Below, piece after piece: positions 33,289-44,092 of a stretch of 64,000 nucleotides of DNA. Made by a program: the position numbers and the translations under genes. Origin of the DNA: Molossus alvarezi (lineage: Eukaryota > Chordata > Mammalia > Chiroptera > Molossidae); NCBI GenBank assembly GCA_037176705.1, contig CM073893.1, positions 17,422,074 to 17,486,073 of the forward strand, read 5' to 3'. Under the pieces are notes generated by a model. That model did not search any database. It worked only from the letters and a program-made list of their open reading frames with translations, and had not been told where the DNA came from. How positions within the stretch are numbered: position 1 is the first letter of the stretch; each line of letters starts with the position of its first letter.

Positions 33289-34230
33289 ATGAGGAGACAA
33301 AGAAACAGGTCCCAAATGAAAGAACAGAACAAAATCCCAAGAAAAGAACTAAGCGAAATGGAGATAAGCAACCTAACAGATGCTGAGTTCAAAATACTGC
33401 TTATAAGGATGCTCAATGAACTTAGTGAGAACCTCAGTAAACTTAGGGAGGGCCTCAAGAGCATAAAAAAGGACCAGTTAGAAATCATGGATGCACAGTT
33501 ACAATTGAAGGAGGCATTAACTGAAATAAAGGATAATTTACACAGCTTCAATAATAGAGTATGTAAATCCAAGGAGCAAACCATCGATTTGGAATATAAG
33601 GAAGCAAAAAATGCCCAATCAGAACAGCAAAAAGAAAAAAGAATCCAAAAAAATGAGGATAGTGTAAGGAGCCTCTGGGACAACTTCAAGCGTGCCAAAA
33701 TTTGTATCTTGGGGGTGCCAGAAGGAGAAGAGCGAGAACAAGAAATCGAAAACCTGTTTGAAACAGTAATGGCAGAAAACTTTCCTAACTTGGTGAAGGA
33801 AACAGACATACAAGTCCAGGAAGCACAGAGAGTCCCAAACAAGAGGAACCCCAAGAGGACCACACCAAGACACATCATCATCAAAATGCAAAAGGTTCAA
33901 GACAAAGAGAGAATCTTAAAAGCAGCAAGAGAAAGGCAGCTAGTTACCTACAAGGGAATTCCCATTAGGCTGTCCGCTGATTTCTCAAAAGAAACTTTGC
34001 AGGCCAGAAGGTAGTGGCAAGAAATATTCAGAGTGATGAAAACCAAGAACCTACAACCAAGATTACTCTATCCTGCAAAGCTGTCATTTAGAATCGATGG
34101 CCATATAAAAACTTTCCCAGACAAGAAAAAGTTAAAGGAGTTCATCACCACCAAACCGTTATTATGTGAAATGATGAAGGGTCTCTTTGAAGAAAAAGAT
34201 AAAATGTATGAACAAACAAAATGGCAATGA
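33289..34230 (+). pseudogene. Half-L1 ORF1, 313 codons with one nonsense codon
   Basis: ORF1p-type protein: basic N-terminus (MRRQRNRSQMKEQ), helical coiled-coil region about residues 30-125 (many L/E/K, SENLSKLREGLKSIKK), an RRM whose conserved core ILGVPEGEE is at about 140-148, and a C-terminal domain with KDKERIL-type and PIRLSADFS (225-233) motifs. It is open from 33289 except for a TAG at 34012-34014 (codon 242), where the second copy has a Glu codon. The frame then continues to TGA at 34228-34230. No other lesion is visible. The sequence is clearly distinct from the ORF1 of the L1 at 60042, so it is a separate ORF1 lineage. An L1 chaperone role is inferred from family. Confidence 0.9.
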
Positions 34231-34646
34231 ATACATATGTGTCAACAATGGAATCTACAAACAAAATGAACAGGTAGAGCAGAAACATTCTCATAGATAC
34301 AGAGAACATTTTGTTGGTTGCCAGTTGGGAGGGGGTTTGGGAGAATGGGTGAAAAAGGTGAAGAGATTATTATTCACTTGCTAGACTGACAAACCTCAAA
34401 GGGAAAGGGGTTGGGGGGGTGGGAAGAAATAAACCAAAGAACTTATATGCATAACCAATGGACACAGACAATAGTGTGGGAAAAGATGGGAGGGGGGCGG
34501 GAGTGGGGAGGAGGGTGTCAATGGGGGAAAAATGTGGAACATCTGTAATACATTTTACATCCAACAATAAAGATTTTTTTAAAAAATGTTTATTACTACC
34601 ACAGAAACAAATTATTGAAAAGGTTATGAAATTAAGAATAGTATAA

Positions 34647-34888
34647 CACTGGCTGGGTGACTCAGTTGGTTGGAGCATCATCCTGTTCACCAAGAGGTTG
34701 TATGTTCGAATCCCATCAAGGTAACATACCTAGGTTGCAGGTTTGATCCCCAGTCAGGGCGTGTATGGAGGCAACAAATCAATATTTCTCTCTCACATCA
34801 ATGTTTCTTTCTCTCTCTCTCTCTTCCCCTCCCTTCCTCTCCCTCTAAAATAAATGAAACATATCTTTGGGTAAGGATTAAAAAAAAA
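34647..34888 (+). mobile_element. VES-like SINE (older variant)
   Basis: Head CACTGGCTGGGTGACTCAGT, then 'tatgttcgaatcccatcaag', 'ggttgcaggtttgatcccca', CT-rich part and TTGGGTAAGGATTAAA end. More diverged than the others; flanks share only a loose AGTATA/GTGTATA. Confidence 0.85.
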
Positions 34889-35408
34889 GAGTGTATACAT
34901 CCTTTGGTCTAAAAGTAAGCATATTCTATTTAGATGATTTATAATATTCTTCATATAGTATACTTAAATAATTTTTGAGACAAATTTCCTTGGATGAACT
35001 AATGGAATCAAAAGAGAAAATGTCAGGATCTATGCTATGAACTTTTCAATCCAGTTTTCTGAATAATTCTGAAATGTCTTAGTCTAATATCGGCATGCAT
35101 TCTAACAATATAATGTATGAAGGATTGCCAATACCCTATCCTTTGGTGATATTATTAATTTAGTCATTTGACACACATGTACTGAGAACTCACTAAAGAT
35201 ACAGACACAGTCAGAGTGGCAGAAATGCAAAGAGGAGCGCACATACTCTATGCCTTAGCAGAGCTCACAGAGGGTGCAACAAAGTAGATGAAGCCTTCAC
35301 CCTGCTCTAACACCTAATTCTCTTATCCGGGATCCTGGTGTAAGTCTCCTAGGAAAAATGCCCACTTATAGTGTTTACTTTACTTTTTACAAAACAAAAA
35401 CAAAAACA
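34889..35408. other. Unidentified stretch
   Basis: About 500 bases, no recognised repeat or coding frame. An (AAAAC)n-type run at 35390-35413 precedes the next SINE. Confidence 0.4.
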
Positions 35409-35416
35409 AAAAACTA

Positions 35417-35670
35417 GGCCTGGCTGGTTTGGCTCAGCAGTTAGAGCATCAGCCTGAGGACCAAAGAGTCGCAGGTTCAATTCTGGTCACAGGCACATAA
35501 TGTACCTTGGTTGTGGTTTGGTCCCCAGCCCTGGTGGGGGTCATGCAGGAGGCAGCCAACTGATGTGTCTTTCTCACGTTGATGTGTCTCTCCTCTCTCT
35601 CTCTCTCCCTTCCTTCCTCCCTCCCATTCTATATGAAGATGAATGTAAAAATATCTTCGAGTGAGGATTA
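35417..35670 (+). mobile_element. VES-type SINE (subtype A)
   Basis: Head GCCTGGCTGGTTTGGCTCAG, 'caggttcaattctggtca', CT-rich part and TTCGAGTGAGGATTAAA end. AAAAACTAG repeats on both sides of the element. Confidence 0.93.
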
Positions 35671-35939
35671 AAAAAAAAACTAGTATAATATCGGTTGCTT
35701 ATGGCAAATTATTGCAACCAATGATTACATCCTTGATTAATCAATACCTAAGTAATTATTATAACTATCACTTTAGACATTTGGAGAAATATAGGTGATA
35801 GAAGTTATCAAGGAAAGAAAAAATGAGCCATCATGTTACCAAATAATTTTAAAACTCCTCTACTTAAATACGTAAAAAGCATTCTTTGATGAATCCAGAA
35901 TCAACAATACTACACAGGCCCTCCAGCTGGAACTTTTGC
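35671..35939. other. Unidentified AT-rich stretch
   Basis: No feature recognised. Confidence 0.35.
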
Positions 35940-36135
35940 AACTTTTGCTCTCTAGCACTTCAATCTGGCATGTTAAAAAGGACTGATTTATCTTGTTAAC
36001 TAATTATTTCATGAATGTATCCTTTCCTCCCCAGATATCATGCCAGCTCCTTTAGGATAAGAATTATGTCTTATTTTTCTTTTGAGACTCCTATGAGCTT
36101 AGAGTGGGACTTAGGAAATATTTGCTTGATCTAAT
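35940..36135 (+). repeat. L2 3' end (ancient LINE)
   Basis: 'gctcctttaggataagaatt' followed by 'atgtcttatttttcttttga' and 'taggaaatatttgcttgatc' parallels the L2 ending 'gctccttgagggcagggactgtgtctt ... aataaatatttgttga'. Confidence 0.6.
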
Positions 36136-36615
36136 TAAAGTAAATTAATTATGTGTTTTGAAATCCTGTGTCAGTTACATTATGCTGTAGAACATTGCCA
36201 AATTAATAATTAAATATGTTGCCCTTGGTTAGCACCAAATGATTTCTTCACTTTTTGTTGTTGTTTTTTTTTCATATTAAAAATGCTACTTTTCTTTCTC
36301 ATAGCTAGTTCCTACAACTTTGGAATTTACAGTATTTTCATATTTCCATAATGACACCTGCTGGTAGGAGAAGAATGGATGAACTGTAGGAATTTTATGC
36401 ATCTAGCTATAGGCAGTCACTCCAGTCTGAAACAACTAACGTTCCTGAACAAACAAAGAGTAAATCTCAATGACTCCAATTATTCAAGTACTAAAACTTT
36501 GACAAAATAAGTACTATTTCAGTGCTATCTTCTACTATAATGAAAAGGTATCACTATAATCTCCATCCAAAGCAAAACCGATGTAGGATAGTCATTATTA
36601 AGGGTCTTAATAATC

Positions 36616-36856
36616 GCCCTAGTTGCTTTGGCTCAGCGGTTAGAGTATTGGCCTGTGGACCAAAGAGTCTGGGTTTGATTTCGGCCCAGGGCACGTACCT
36701 CAGTGGCAGTTGGTCCCCGGCCCCGGTTGGGGTCATGCAGGTGGCAACCAATCAATATGTCCCTCTCACGTCGATGTCTCTCTCTCTCTCTCTCCCTCCC
36801 TCCCTCTCTGTTTGAAGATAAATGTAAAAATATCCTCGGGTGAAGATTTAAAAAAA
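36616..36856 (+). mobile_element. VES-type SINE (subtype A)
   Basis: Head GCCCTAGTTGCTTTGGCTCA, middle 'ggtccccggccccggttggg', CT-rich part and ATCCTCGGGTGAAGATTTAAA end. Target duplication not clear. Confidence 0.92.
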
Positions 36857-37164
36857 TCAAGTCACTTAATGTTAAGTATTTTTACTCTATTTGAGAGTTG
36901 GCATATAAACTATGACTATTTAAGAAATTAGCATTTTTTTAAACTCTTTCTGTTCTTCTATAAAATTAATGGATCAAGGTTTCAGTGGCCCAGAAGACAA
37001 TGAATGGGGCATCTGTCTCAGTGGTAACCTGCACATCTTGCCATTTGTAAGAGCAAGTGAAAAAAGGCAGAAAGCCTGACCACATCTGGAAATACTGCTG
37101 GAAGTTTAGTACTAGGTCTCCCTTGATACCCAAATAAGAGACATAGTCACTGTGACCGTTTGCT
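36857..37164. other. Unidentified stretch
   Basis: About 300 bases, no feature recognised. Confidence 0.35.
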
Positions 37165-37262
37165 CAACACTGTAAGCTTCAAGAGGGGCAGGATTGTGCC
37201 TGACTCACATTCTAAGTACTCAGCATGTTCCCTAGCACAAAGGGGCATCATGAATATTTTTA
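37165..37262 (+). repeat. L2 3' end (ancient LINE)
   Basis: 'agcttcaagaggggcaggat' followed by 'tgtgcctgactcac' and 'actcagcatgttccctagca' matches the common L2 tail pattern. Confidence 0.65.
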
Positions 37263-37274
37263 AACAAACATGCA

Positions 37275-37278
<4 letters not shown>

Positions 37279-37323
<45 letters not shown>
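37279..37323. repeat. (TG)n microsatellite
   Basis: About 22 uninterrupted TG units. Confidence 0.97.
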
Positions 37324-37325
<2 letters not shown>

Positions 37326-38637
37326 AGTGGCCAAATAGACTAGATTCTGGGTAGATTTTGTCCAGACACCAAGATGTTAACTAGATTCAATGGAGTCACT
37401 TTGGCAATACCTGAGTGAACTTTATTTATGTAACTCAGTAATTTTGAAAGCAGAAAAATTAACAAAGCCTCAAATACAGCATAGGTAAGCTGTATGCACT
37501 CAGGTTTCTTAAGCAATTAGGAGGTAAATATATAACTCATTATGACATGTATTACACAGACTCTTATTTAACCAACAACTCCTCGTCATTAGAAATCAGT
37601 CATATGTGCCAGTGACAAAAAGAGGCAGTCTCAGCACAGGCTTTCTTTCTAACCGCCTGCAGGTGCGAGTCCACCCTGGTCTTCACTCAGTTGACAGTCC
37701 ACTTGGGATTGTTTTCTCTTTACAAGTATGTTAGCTTCTCAGACCTCCCTAGATGTGCTTCAGTTTGATTTCTTTCACACACAGAAGGAAAAGCTTATAG
37801 GCAAAGTGTGTGAAGAAGACTATTTTTGATTCCCTATTTCAGAAACATTCCCCTCTGTCAAAACAGCAGCACAGGGGACATAATTATAATGCCTATTAAT
37901 CAAAAGTTGCAAGTTTTCTTTCAAAGAAGAAAACTCTTGGGGCACTTCAATATTTGTTCTTTTTACCCCTACTGTATGTGGACTATAAAACAATCAAATA
38001 AATATTATAAACACCTAATAGGCACCAGCCCTCATAGGCACTGGGAAAACAAGTATTTTTGGATTTTTCCCTCAAAGAAAAGAGTTCATTGTCCAGTATC
38101 ACAGGCAGTAAGTAGCCTCGTCTGCTATGAGGACTAACACACCCTGAGAGCAAGTCAGTGTTTGCCTAACTTTGTTCCCACCCCACCTCACAGAGGCTAT
38201 CTCTGTGCTCTGTGTACATGTGGCTGAAGCAAACGTATGGGGAAGATTGTGCTGCTCCAGGCAATATGCTTGTTAGGATGCCCCATACATGGCAAAGCGC
38301 AGTCCCCAGATTCCTACATGTCATGTGAATTCAGCACCTGGCTTGTGTCTCTGTTCATCAATATTTTTTGATGGACAGATGAAGCTTTGTAGAAAACTGC
38401 AGTGATTCAGAATAATCTAATCCTTGGGCCACAGCAAGTAAACGTGAATGTGTGAGTGTGTGTGTGTGTGTGACTATGTGTGTGTGAGTGTGGTGGCAGA
38501 CACACTAAATTGAAACTTTTGGCCCAATACTCTATACAGCTGATACAAGCACTTCATTCTTTGCTTTAAACCCAGGGAAATTTTCATTGTGATTTATTTT
38601 GTCTAGTGCTTTTTTAAAATAAGAATCAAGGGGAAAC
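37324..38637. other. Unidentified stretch of about 1.3 kb
   Basis: A 103-codon open frame at 37826-38137 has no domain and lacks other signs of coding. An imperfect TG repeat lies at 38450-38492. Otherwise nothing is recognised. Confidence 0.4.
38450..38492. repeat. Imperfect (TG)n microsatellite
   Basis: TG units broken by A and CTA interruptions. Confidence 0.9.
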
Positions 38638-38653
38638 CCCAACTCTCTTTTTC

Positions 38654-38810
38654 TTTTTTAATTGTTTTTCTTTATTGATTTTTAGCTCTTCCTGCATGAC
38701 CCCAACTGGGGATCGGGCCCACAACCTGGGCTTGTGCCCTGACCGGGGATCAAACCGGCGACCTCTTGGTACATGGGTTGATGCTCAACCACTGAGCCAC
38801 ACCAGCCGTT
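38654..38810 (-). mobile_element. VES-type SINE (subtype B) with internal deletion
   Basis: Minus-strand head GGCTGGTGTGGCTCAGTGGT. The body keeps the tRNA part and 'gggcccgatccccagttggg' but goes from 'catgcaggaagagc' straight to the 'aaaaatcaataaag' tail, so the CT-rich block is missing. Direct repeat CCCAACTCTCTTTTTC at 38638-38653 and 38811-38826. Confidence 0.95.
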
Positions 38811-38907
38811 CCCAACTCTCTTTTTCATACCATTAAATCAAAATTCTTCTCCTGGGTCCCTGATTTAAGATAAACCTGCAAAACATTTGAAAAAGGTGGA
38901 GGATAAA

Positions 38908-39095
38908 AGGGAAATAATATTTATTGAGTGCTTATCACATGCTGAGCACTATGCTAAATGTTCCTTAACACAACAATAGTGGCAAAGTATTATCATCCAA
39001 ATGTTGCATCTGAGGAAACCAAAGAACAGAGGGGCTAAGAAACTTGCTGAAGGCACACAGCTGACAGGTGGCAAAATGAAGGTTTCTCTTTCCAC
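38908..39095 (-). repeat. MIR (ancient SINE)
   Basis: Forward text TATTGAGTGCTTATCACATG, 'ctgagcactatgctaaatg', then 'ctgaggaaaccaaagaacag' and 'gcacacagctgacaggtgg' is the reverse complement of the MIR core. Confidence 0.8.
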
Positions 39096-41404
39096 GACAG
39101 CTTCTCCTCTACACGGGTATTCCCAGATGCTACTGCACATATCCACATGCGAGTGAAGGTATGGAACAGGGCAGATCTGGGTTTTATGGGGCCTAAAGCT
39201 TATACCAATTTTGTTTCCCTCTAAAGTCTAAAGGAAAATAAAATACAAAATTTGTTACAAAATATTTATTGAGAATAAGAATTTACACAAATTTTTAAAA
39301 AATTTTGAAGATGAAGAATATCACAAATATTTTCTTTCAATGTATTCTTTTGATTTTTATTAAGGACATGTCCTCCCAATCATACCTGAATTTTGATGTG
39401 AACAATAATTTTGAAAAAAAGAAAAACATACAAAATTAACCCGAAATTAAGGTATGCACAAGAAAATTCAAATATTCCTACACTGCATTGAGTTACATAA
39501 TTGGTTAATTGGGTTCCTCTTATAGTACATAGTGTGACTTATTGATGAGTGAGAGATTTTTCATCAAAACATTTATTTCTCAGGGCATTTCCCTTGCTTT
39601 GGTAGCAATTTTACACATCCTTTCCTCTGAAATCACCAAGCTTTGTCAGGACAAGATGCAATCGATACAATTAAACAAGACTCAGACTGGGATGCAGAAA
39701 ATAAGTGATTTGTCACACAGACATGCTTGCTATACTGCCTATAGGCTGTGCCCTACAAACACAAGGATTCTGATAAAATCTATTCCATACAATTCACGTT
39801 AAAAAAAGAAAAATATATGTAGTGGGTTTATAATTGTACACTTGGCATTACTAAGCATATTCCGAACAGGAGAGAACATATTTGGCTAGGTATCAATCTT
39901 CTGCTCACAATTTTATATCTGTTGAAGATAAGAATTTCCCACAGTTGAGTTTTTCAAGCCTTGCTTAAAACCTTTTTTATTCTCCACTACCCCTTACTTC
40001 CAGTGACAAGTGTCCTAGGGCTAGTTCTTATCCTTAAGACCTCTGGCCCTCACCTTTGCTCACCATCCAGCTGGGTGAGTCATTCAGTGGGTGTAGGAGT
40101 ATTCCTAGAAGCCATTCCTCACTCAGATGGCCACAAAAGGGACTGTAAGCTACATTAAAATATCCCAATAAACTACATGTATTCCCAATTCAACTTCTTC
40201 TTAGCCAGATCCAAAACCTGCCCATCACTCCGGTGCCAGCTAACAAACTGTGCTGGAGGAGTCAAAGTGGAAAGGGGTAGTCTTGAGTAACTGCATGTTT
40301 TTTATTTTATTTTTTTAGTGACTGTCTTAAAATATCTTGCTTTTGCAAAATTTGGAAACACATGATCACATGAATACACTGGTAGCGCCCCTGCAGAACC
40401 TTCATTAGATTGTGGAGACTGACCATTGATGTTGAATAGATTGTGTTATAGGAAAATAGAACTGGAAGAGAAGCAATCCAAGAGTCAAAGGGACATTTAA
40501 TGAGCCTAACAAAGTCTCTGGGTGCCCCTATCTATCAGACAAGACTTAGTTCAAAACAGACACAGAGTAAGAAAAGAAGAGTAAAGGTCCAGCAATCATC
40601 TATGTTTCCCTAATTTTAACAAACTACCATCACCCAGTGAAACTGAGAGTGTCTTACAAATGTTGCCTCCACAATTCACCCAAAGAAATCTTTGGAGACC
40701 AGGACAGCACAGTTCAATGATTAAGGTTATAGCCTTTTGGCCTATTTTTTTCTCCAGAGTGGTAGTTTCTTATCTTCCTCACAAATGTATAAAGGGTCCC
40801 TTTGTAGAAAAAGTTTGCAATACTATTGTCCCGTGAATTATTTTTAAGAGCCTGATATGGACTGGAAGGTTGCTGTTGTTGTCTTTCTTTCCCCTCTTAT
40901 CAGCTCATCAAAGCTTACATGTCTAGTTTCAGGGAAGGCAAATTGGTTTTCATCAAGGATTAAAAAAATAAATATGCTCCCTCACAGAAAGACTGTGAGG
41001 TCCCTTTATTCCATTAGATATTGCCTGTAGAGTTATCTTTCAAAGGGAAATATCCATTAATTTCAGCTCCAAATGACACACAAAATTGACCCCTTAGGAC
41101 GTGAGGCCTTCATTTATATGTCTTATATAAACAACTGCCTCTTTCCTCTCCTGCTACCTGAATTGGGTAGGATGGACCAGGGAGCTTGTGAATGACTCTC
41201 TTCCCAGACATAGATGGTCTCTAGACAAGTCTCACAATATTGCAGCCTTCTCCTACCCCTTAAGCCCAAACGCATAACACAGGCTTTTCTGATAGTCATG
41301 AGGTTGAAAAAAAAAGTTCTTTGCCATCCTTGCTTAGACTAAGCTCAACAACAAAATCATATCACAGATTCTCTTGTCATAATGCTGTCTCACAAAAGAA
41401 AGGG
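39096..41404. other. Unidentified stretch of about 2.3 kb
   Basis: No SINE, L1 or LTR signature and no open frame above 90 codons. Around 39230-39450 it is A/T-rich. This is one of the longer blocks free of young repeats. Confidence 0.45.
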
Positions 41405-41600
41405 AACACAAAATTTAGTTACTGGCTACCACATGTGCCAGGAACTTTCATGTATTCTTCATACATACCTTTTTGAAGTAAATACAATTATTTATACCTC
41501 ATGAATAAAGGAACTGAGGTTCAGAGAAATTAAGACATTTTCCCCAAGATCTCACAGCTGTAAAGAGTCCTGAGCAGTATTAAAACAGAAGACATCTGAC
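41405..41600 (-). repeat. MIR (ancient SINE)
   Basis: Forward 'ccacatgtgccaggaacttt', then 'ggaactgaggttcagagaaa' and 'agatctcacagctgtaaaga' is a diverged reverse-orientation MIR. Confidence 0.78.
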
Positions 41601-41624
41601 ATCTAGTGAAGTGGTACCCACAGC

Positions 41625-41740
41625 ATAACGTGAAGAGATCATGGGCTTTGGACTTAGCTCCTGTGTCTGCACATAAAAGTGGTGTGACCTGAGACACATG
41701 ATGGTGCCCCTTTGTTCATCATAAAATAGGTGTAAAAATA
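41625..41740 (+). repeat. MIR fragment, plus orientation
   Basis: 'catgggctttggacttagct', 'agtggtgtgacctgagacac' and 'tcataaaataggtgtaaaaa' follow the MIR consensus. It lies immediately after an oppositely oriented MIR. Confidence 0.65.
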
Positions 41741-41752
41741 GCACCAGCTCAG

Positions 41753-42023
41753 CTCTGACCATTGTGGCTCAATGGTTAGAGTGTTGGCCCAAACTGAAAG
41801 GTCTCCAGTTGGATTCCTGGTCAAGGGCATGTGCCTGAGTTGCAGGTTTGCTCTCCTACTGCAGTTGGGCTGTGTGTAGGAGGCAACCAATCAATGTGTC
41901 TCTCTCACATTAATGTTTCTCTCTCTCTCTCTCCCCTCCCTCCCTTCCTTCCACTCTCTCTAAAATTCAATGGAAAAAAATATGCTCGGGTGAGGATTAA
42001 CAAAAAAAATTTTTTTTTAATAT
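41753..42023 (+). mobile_element. VES-like SINE (subtype A, diverged)
   Basis: Head CTCTGACCATTGTGGCTCAA, 'ctccagttggattcctggtc', CT-rich part and ATGCTCGGGTGAGGATTAAC end. Imperfect direct repeat CA(C/T)CAGCTCAG at 41742-41752 and 42024-42034. Confidence 0.92.
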
Positions 42024-42114
42024 CATCAGCTCAGAGGTACTACAAACATTGTATGAATTCTGGATGTAAAAGTCCAGCACTTAAAACATATTCAGTAATT
42101 TTTGTTCCTTTCCC

Positions 42115-42200
42115 TTCCTTTCAAGCTTCTTGGAGGCAGAGGCCACATCTTTTTTTCTAATTTAGCACTTGCTCAGCCCTTAGAAAGTATCTGTGAAAAT
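42115..42200 (+). repeat. L2 3' end (ancient LINE)
   Basis: 'agcttcttggaggcagaggc' followed by 'cacatctttttttctaat' and 'cagcccttagaaagtatctg' fits the L2 tail. Confidence 0.6.
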
Positions 42201-42679
42201 GAACCCTGTCATGTTGTCCTTTTTGGTGAGAGCTGACATGGTATTTTCCAAAGCAACACTGACATCCTTATGCCCAAAATATTAAAATTCTCATTTCTAC
42301 AGATTGATTGGATGACCTACCTCACATGACCATGCAAATGAAGTAGGAAATGGGTGGAGAAAGCATTTTGCAATTTATTAAACGATCAGTTCCAGCATCC
42401 CTTTTTATTAAAAAATATTTTAAGCCAGTAGAATGCAAGGTGAAACAATCATTAAGTTATCAAATAAGCATTCAGAGCAGCATGCCTCTACGAGAGGCAT
42501 GAAAGACTAGTTGGCCAGGATTACGTCTGATCCAGCCAGGCCTGGCTTCTAAGATTCCAAACCAGCTGCTCAGACACAAACCTAAGCACATAAATGCTGA
42601 AGGCAGCCCTTAATGAAGCCTACACCAGTATAAGAAATAGAGTTCGGCCTACAAATATACATTTTGGCAAGAATTGGTT
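42201..42679. other. Unidentified stretch
   Basis: Contains a short perfect palindrome, CATGCCTCT-ACG-AGAGGCATG (42481-42501). No coding region or known repeat. Confidence 0.4.
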
Positions 42680-44045
42680 TATTTCTCTCCATTTCCCCTT
42701 CAAACATCCTAGTTTAAGCCATCATTATTTCTAGCCTAGAATTCTGCAATAGCTTCTCTCTGATCTCCTGTTCCTGCCTCTTTCATCCATTCTCACACAG
42801 CAGCCAGATTTTTAAAATTAATTATTTAATTCATTTTTGTTACAGATGTTTCTCCCTCCGCCCATTCCCCCCTCACCCTCCCTCTCCACCTTGTCCCCAG
42901 CCTTATTGTCCATGTCCATTGTTCATGCATACATGCATATAAATTCTGTGGTTTATCTCTCCCCCACCATCCCCTCTCCTGGGGATTGTCAGTCTGTACC
43001 CCACTTCCATGTCTCTGGGACTACCCCATTCCTCAGACTGTTATGTTCATTATATTCCACAAATAAGTGAGATCATATGATACTTGTCTTTCTCTGATTG
43101 GCTTGTTTTGCTTAGGATAATACTCTCCAGGTCCCTCCATGTCATCTCAAAGGATAAGAGGTCTTTCTTTCTTACACTTGCATAGAATTCCATTGTGTAT
43201 ATGTATCATGGCTTTTTTATCCACTCATCTACTGATGGACAGTTGGGTTGTTTCCAGATCTTAGCAATTAAAAATAGTGCTGCTATGAACATGGAGGTAC
43301 ATATATTCTTTCTGATTGTGTTTCAGGCCTCATAGGGTATATTCCTATTAGTAGGATCACTGGGTCAAATGGCAGTTCAATTTTTAATTTTTTGAGGTAA
43401 CACCATATTGTTTTCCATAGTGGCTGCACCAGTCTGCATTCCCACCAGCAGTGTACTAGAGTCCTCTTTTCTCCACACCTTTGCCAACACTTGTTGTTTG
43501 ATGATTTGTTGATGGCGGCCATTCTGACATGTGTGAGGTGATACCTCATTGTTGTTTTGATTTGCATCTTTCTGATGATTAATGATGTTGAGCATTTTTT
43601 GGTAGTCTCTTGGCCATTTGTATGTCCTGTTTGGGGAGGTATCTACTTACATCCTCTGCCCATTTTTTAATTGTGTTCCTTATCTTACTTCTGTTGAGTT
43701 GTATAAGTGCTCTATATATTTTGGAAATTAACCCTTTATCTGATGTATCATTGGCAATTATACTCTCCCATATAGTGGGTTTCCTTTTCATTTTGATGGT
43801 TTTTTCTTTTGCTGTGCAGAAGCTTTTGAGTTTGATGTAGTCCCATGTGTTCAATTTTCCTGTGTTTCTCTTGCCTTAGGCATTGTATCAGTGAAAATTC
43901 TGCTGCGTGTAATGTCTAAAATTTTTTAAAAACACAAATCTGACCATATCAGCCCCCTGATGACCCACAGTCCTTAGAATCAAAACTAAACTCTTCCTTA
44001 TGGCCTGGAAGGCTTAATGGCATCTGGCTTCTGCTTGCCTCTATA
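42680..44045 (+). mobile_element. L2/CR1-type LINE ORF2 fragment, split by an L1
   Basis: Two halves (42680-42810 and 43926-44045) join into one recognisable segment: 'tgcaatagcttctctctgat', 'cacacagcagccagat', then after the L1 'cacaaatctgaccatatcag', 'cagtccttagaatcaaaact' and 'atggcctggaaggctt'. This matches the C-terminal reverse-transcriptase region of L2/CR1-clade LINEs (an AxNSLLTG ... AARV ... LLxLQWLPI type pattern). Very old and non-functional. Confidence 0.65.
42811..43925 (-). mobile_element. 5'-truncated LINE-1 inserted in the L2 fragment
   Basis: Minus-strand L1 3' part. The 3' UTR is at about 42830-43140, and ORF2 C-terminal segments are at 43150-43900. They include a Cys-rich box [18 protein letters not shown] (about 43500-43440) and [21 protein letters not shown]2 is frameshifted. 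ATTTTTAAAA-like sequence occurs at both edges, consistent with a short target duplication. Confidence 0.92.
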
Positions 44046-44092
44046 GTGAGTGAGTGAGTGAGTGAGTGAGTGAGTGAGTGAGTGAGTGAGTG
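44046..44092. repeat. (TGAG)n microsatellite
   Basis: About 11 GTGA/TGAG units. Confidence 0.97.

Larger units (their letters stand above)
32428..34583 (+). mobile_element. Half-L1 (HAL1-like) element: 5' UTR, ORF1, 3' UTR, no ORF2
   Basis: The 2,156-bp unit starts with GCCAGTCAAGATGGCGGCGT (YY1-like AAGATGGC, as at L1 starts). It has a GC-rich leader of about 860 bases, an ORF1 at 33289-34230, then only about 350 bases of L1-type 3' UTR and an A-rich tail. ORF2 is absent. The direct repeat AAATGTTTATTAC (32415-32427 and 34584-34596) shows a full-length target-primed insertion. The last part (GGACACAGACAATAGTGTGG, GGTGTCAATGGGGG, AACATCTGTAATAC) resembles the young L1 3' end, which would let L1 ORF2 protein copy it in trans. 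The same structure at 46644-48845 shows this is a family and not a random deletion. HAL1 elements are known in other mammals. Confidence 0.93.

Noticed and set aside
33249..33884. 211-codon minus-strand frame opposite half-L1 ORF1
   Set aside because: Shadow of A-rich ORF1 codons; low-complexity Leu/Ser-rich. The counterpart in the second copy is broken into 111 and 99 codons.
37826..38137. 103-codon plus-strand frame
   Set aside because: Low-information composition, no domain, no supporting context.
42481..42501. Perfect 9-bp stem palindrome as a terminator or regulatory hairpin
   Set aside because: Isolated, no neighbouring gene, and such palindromes are expected by chance in 64 kb.
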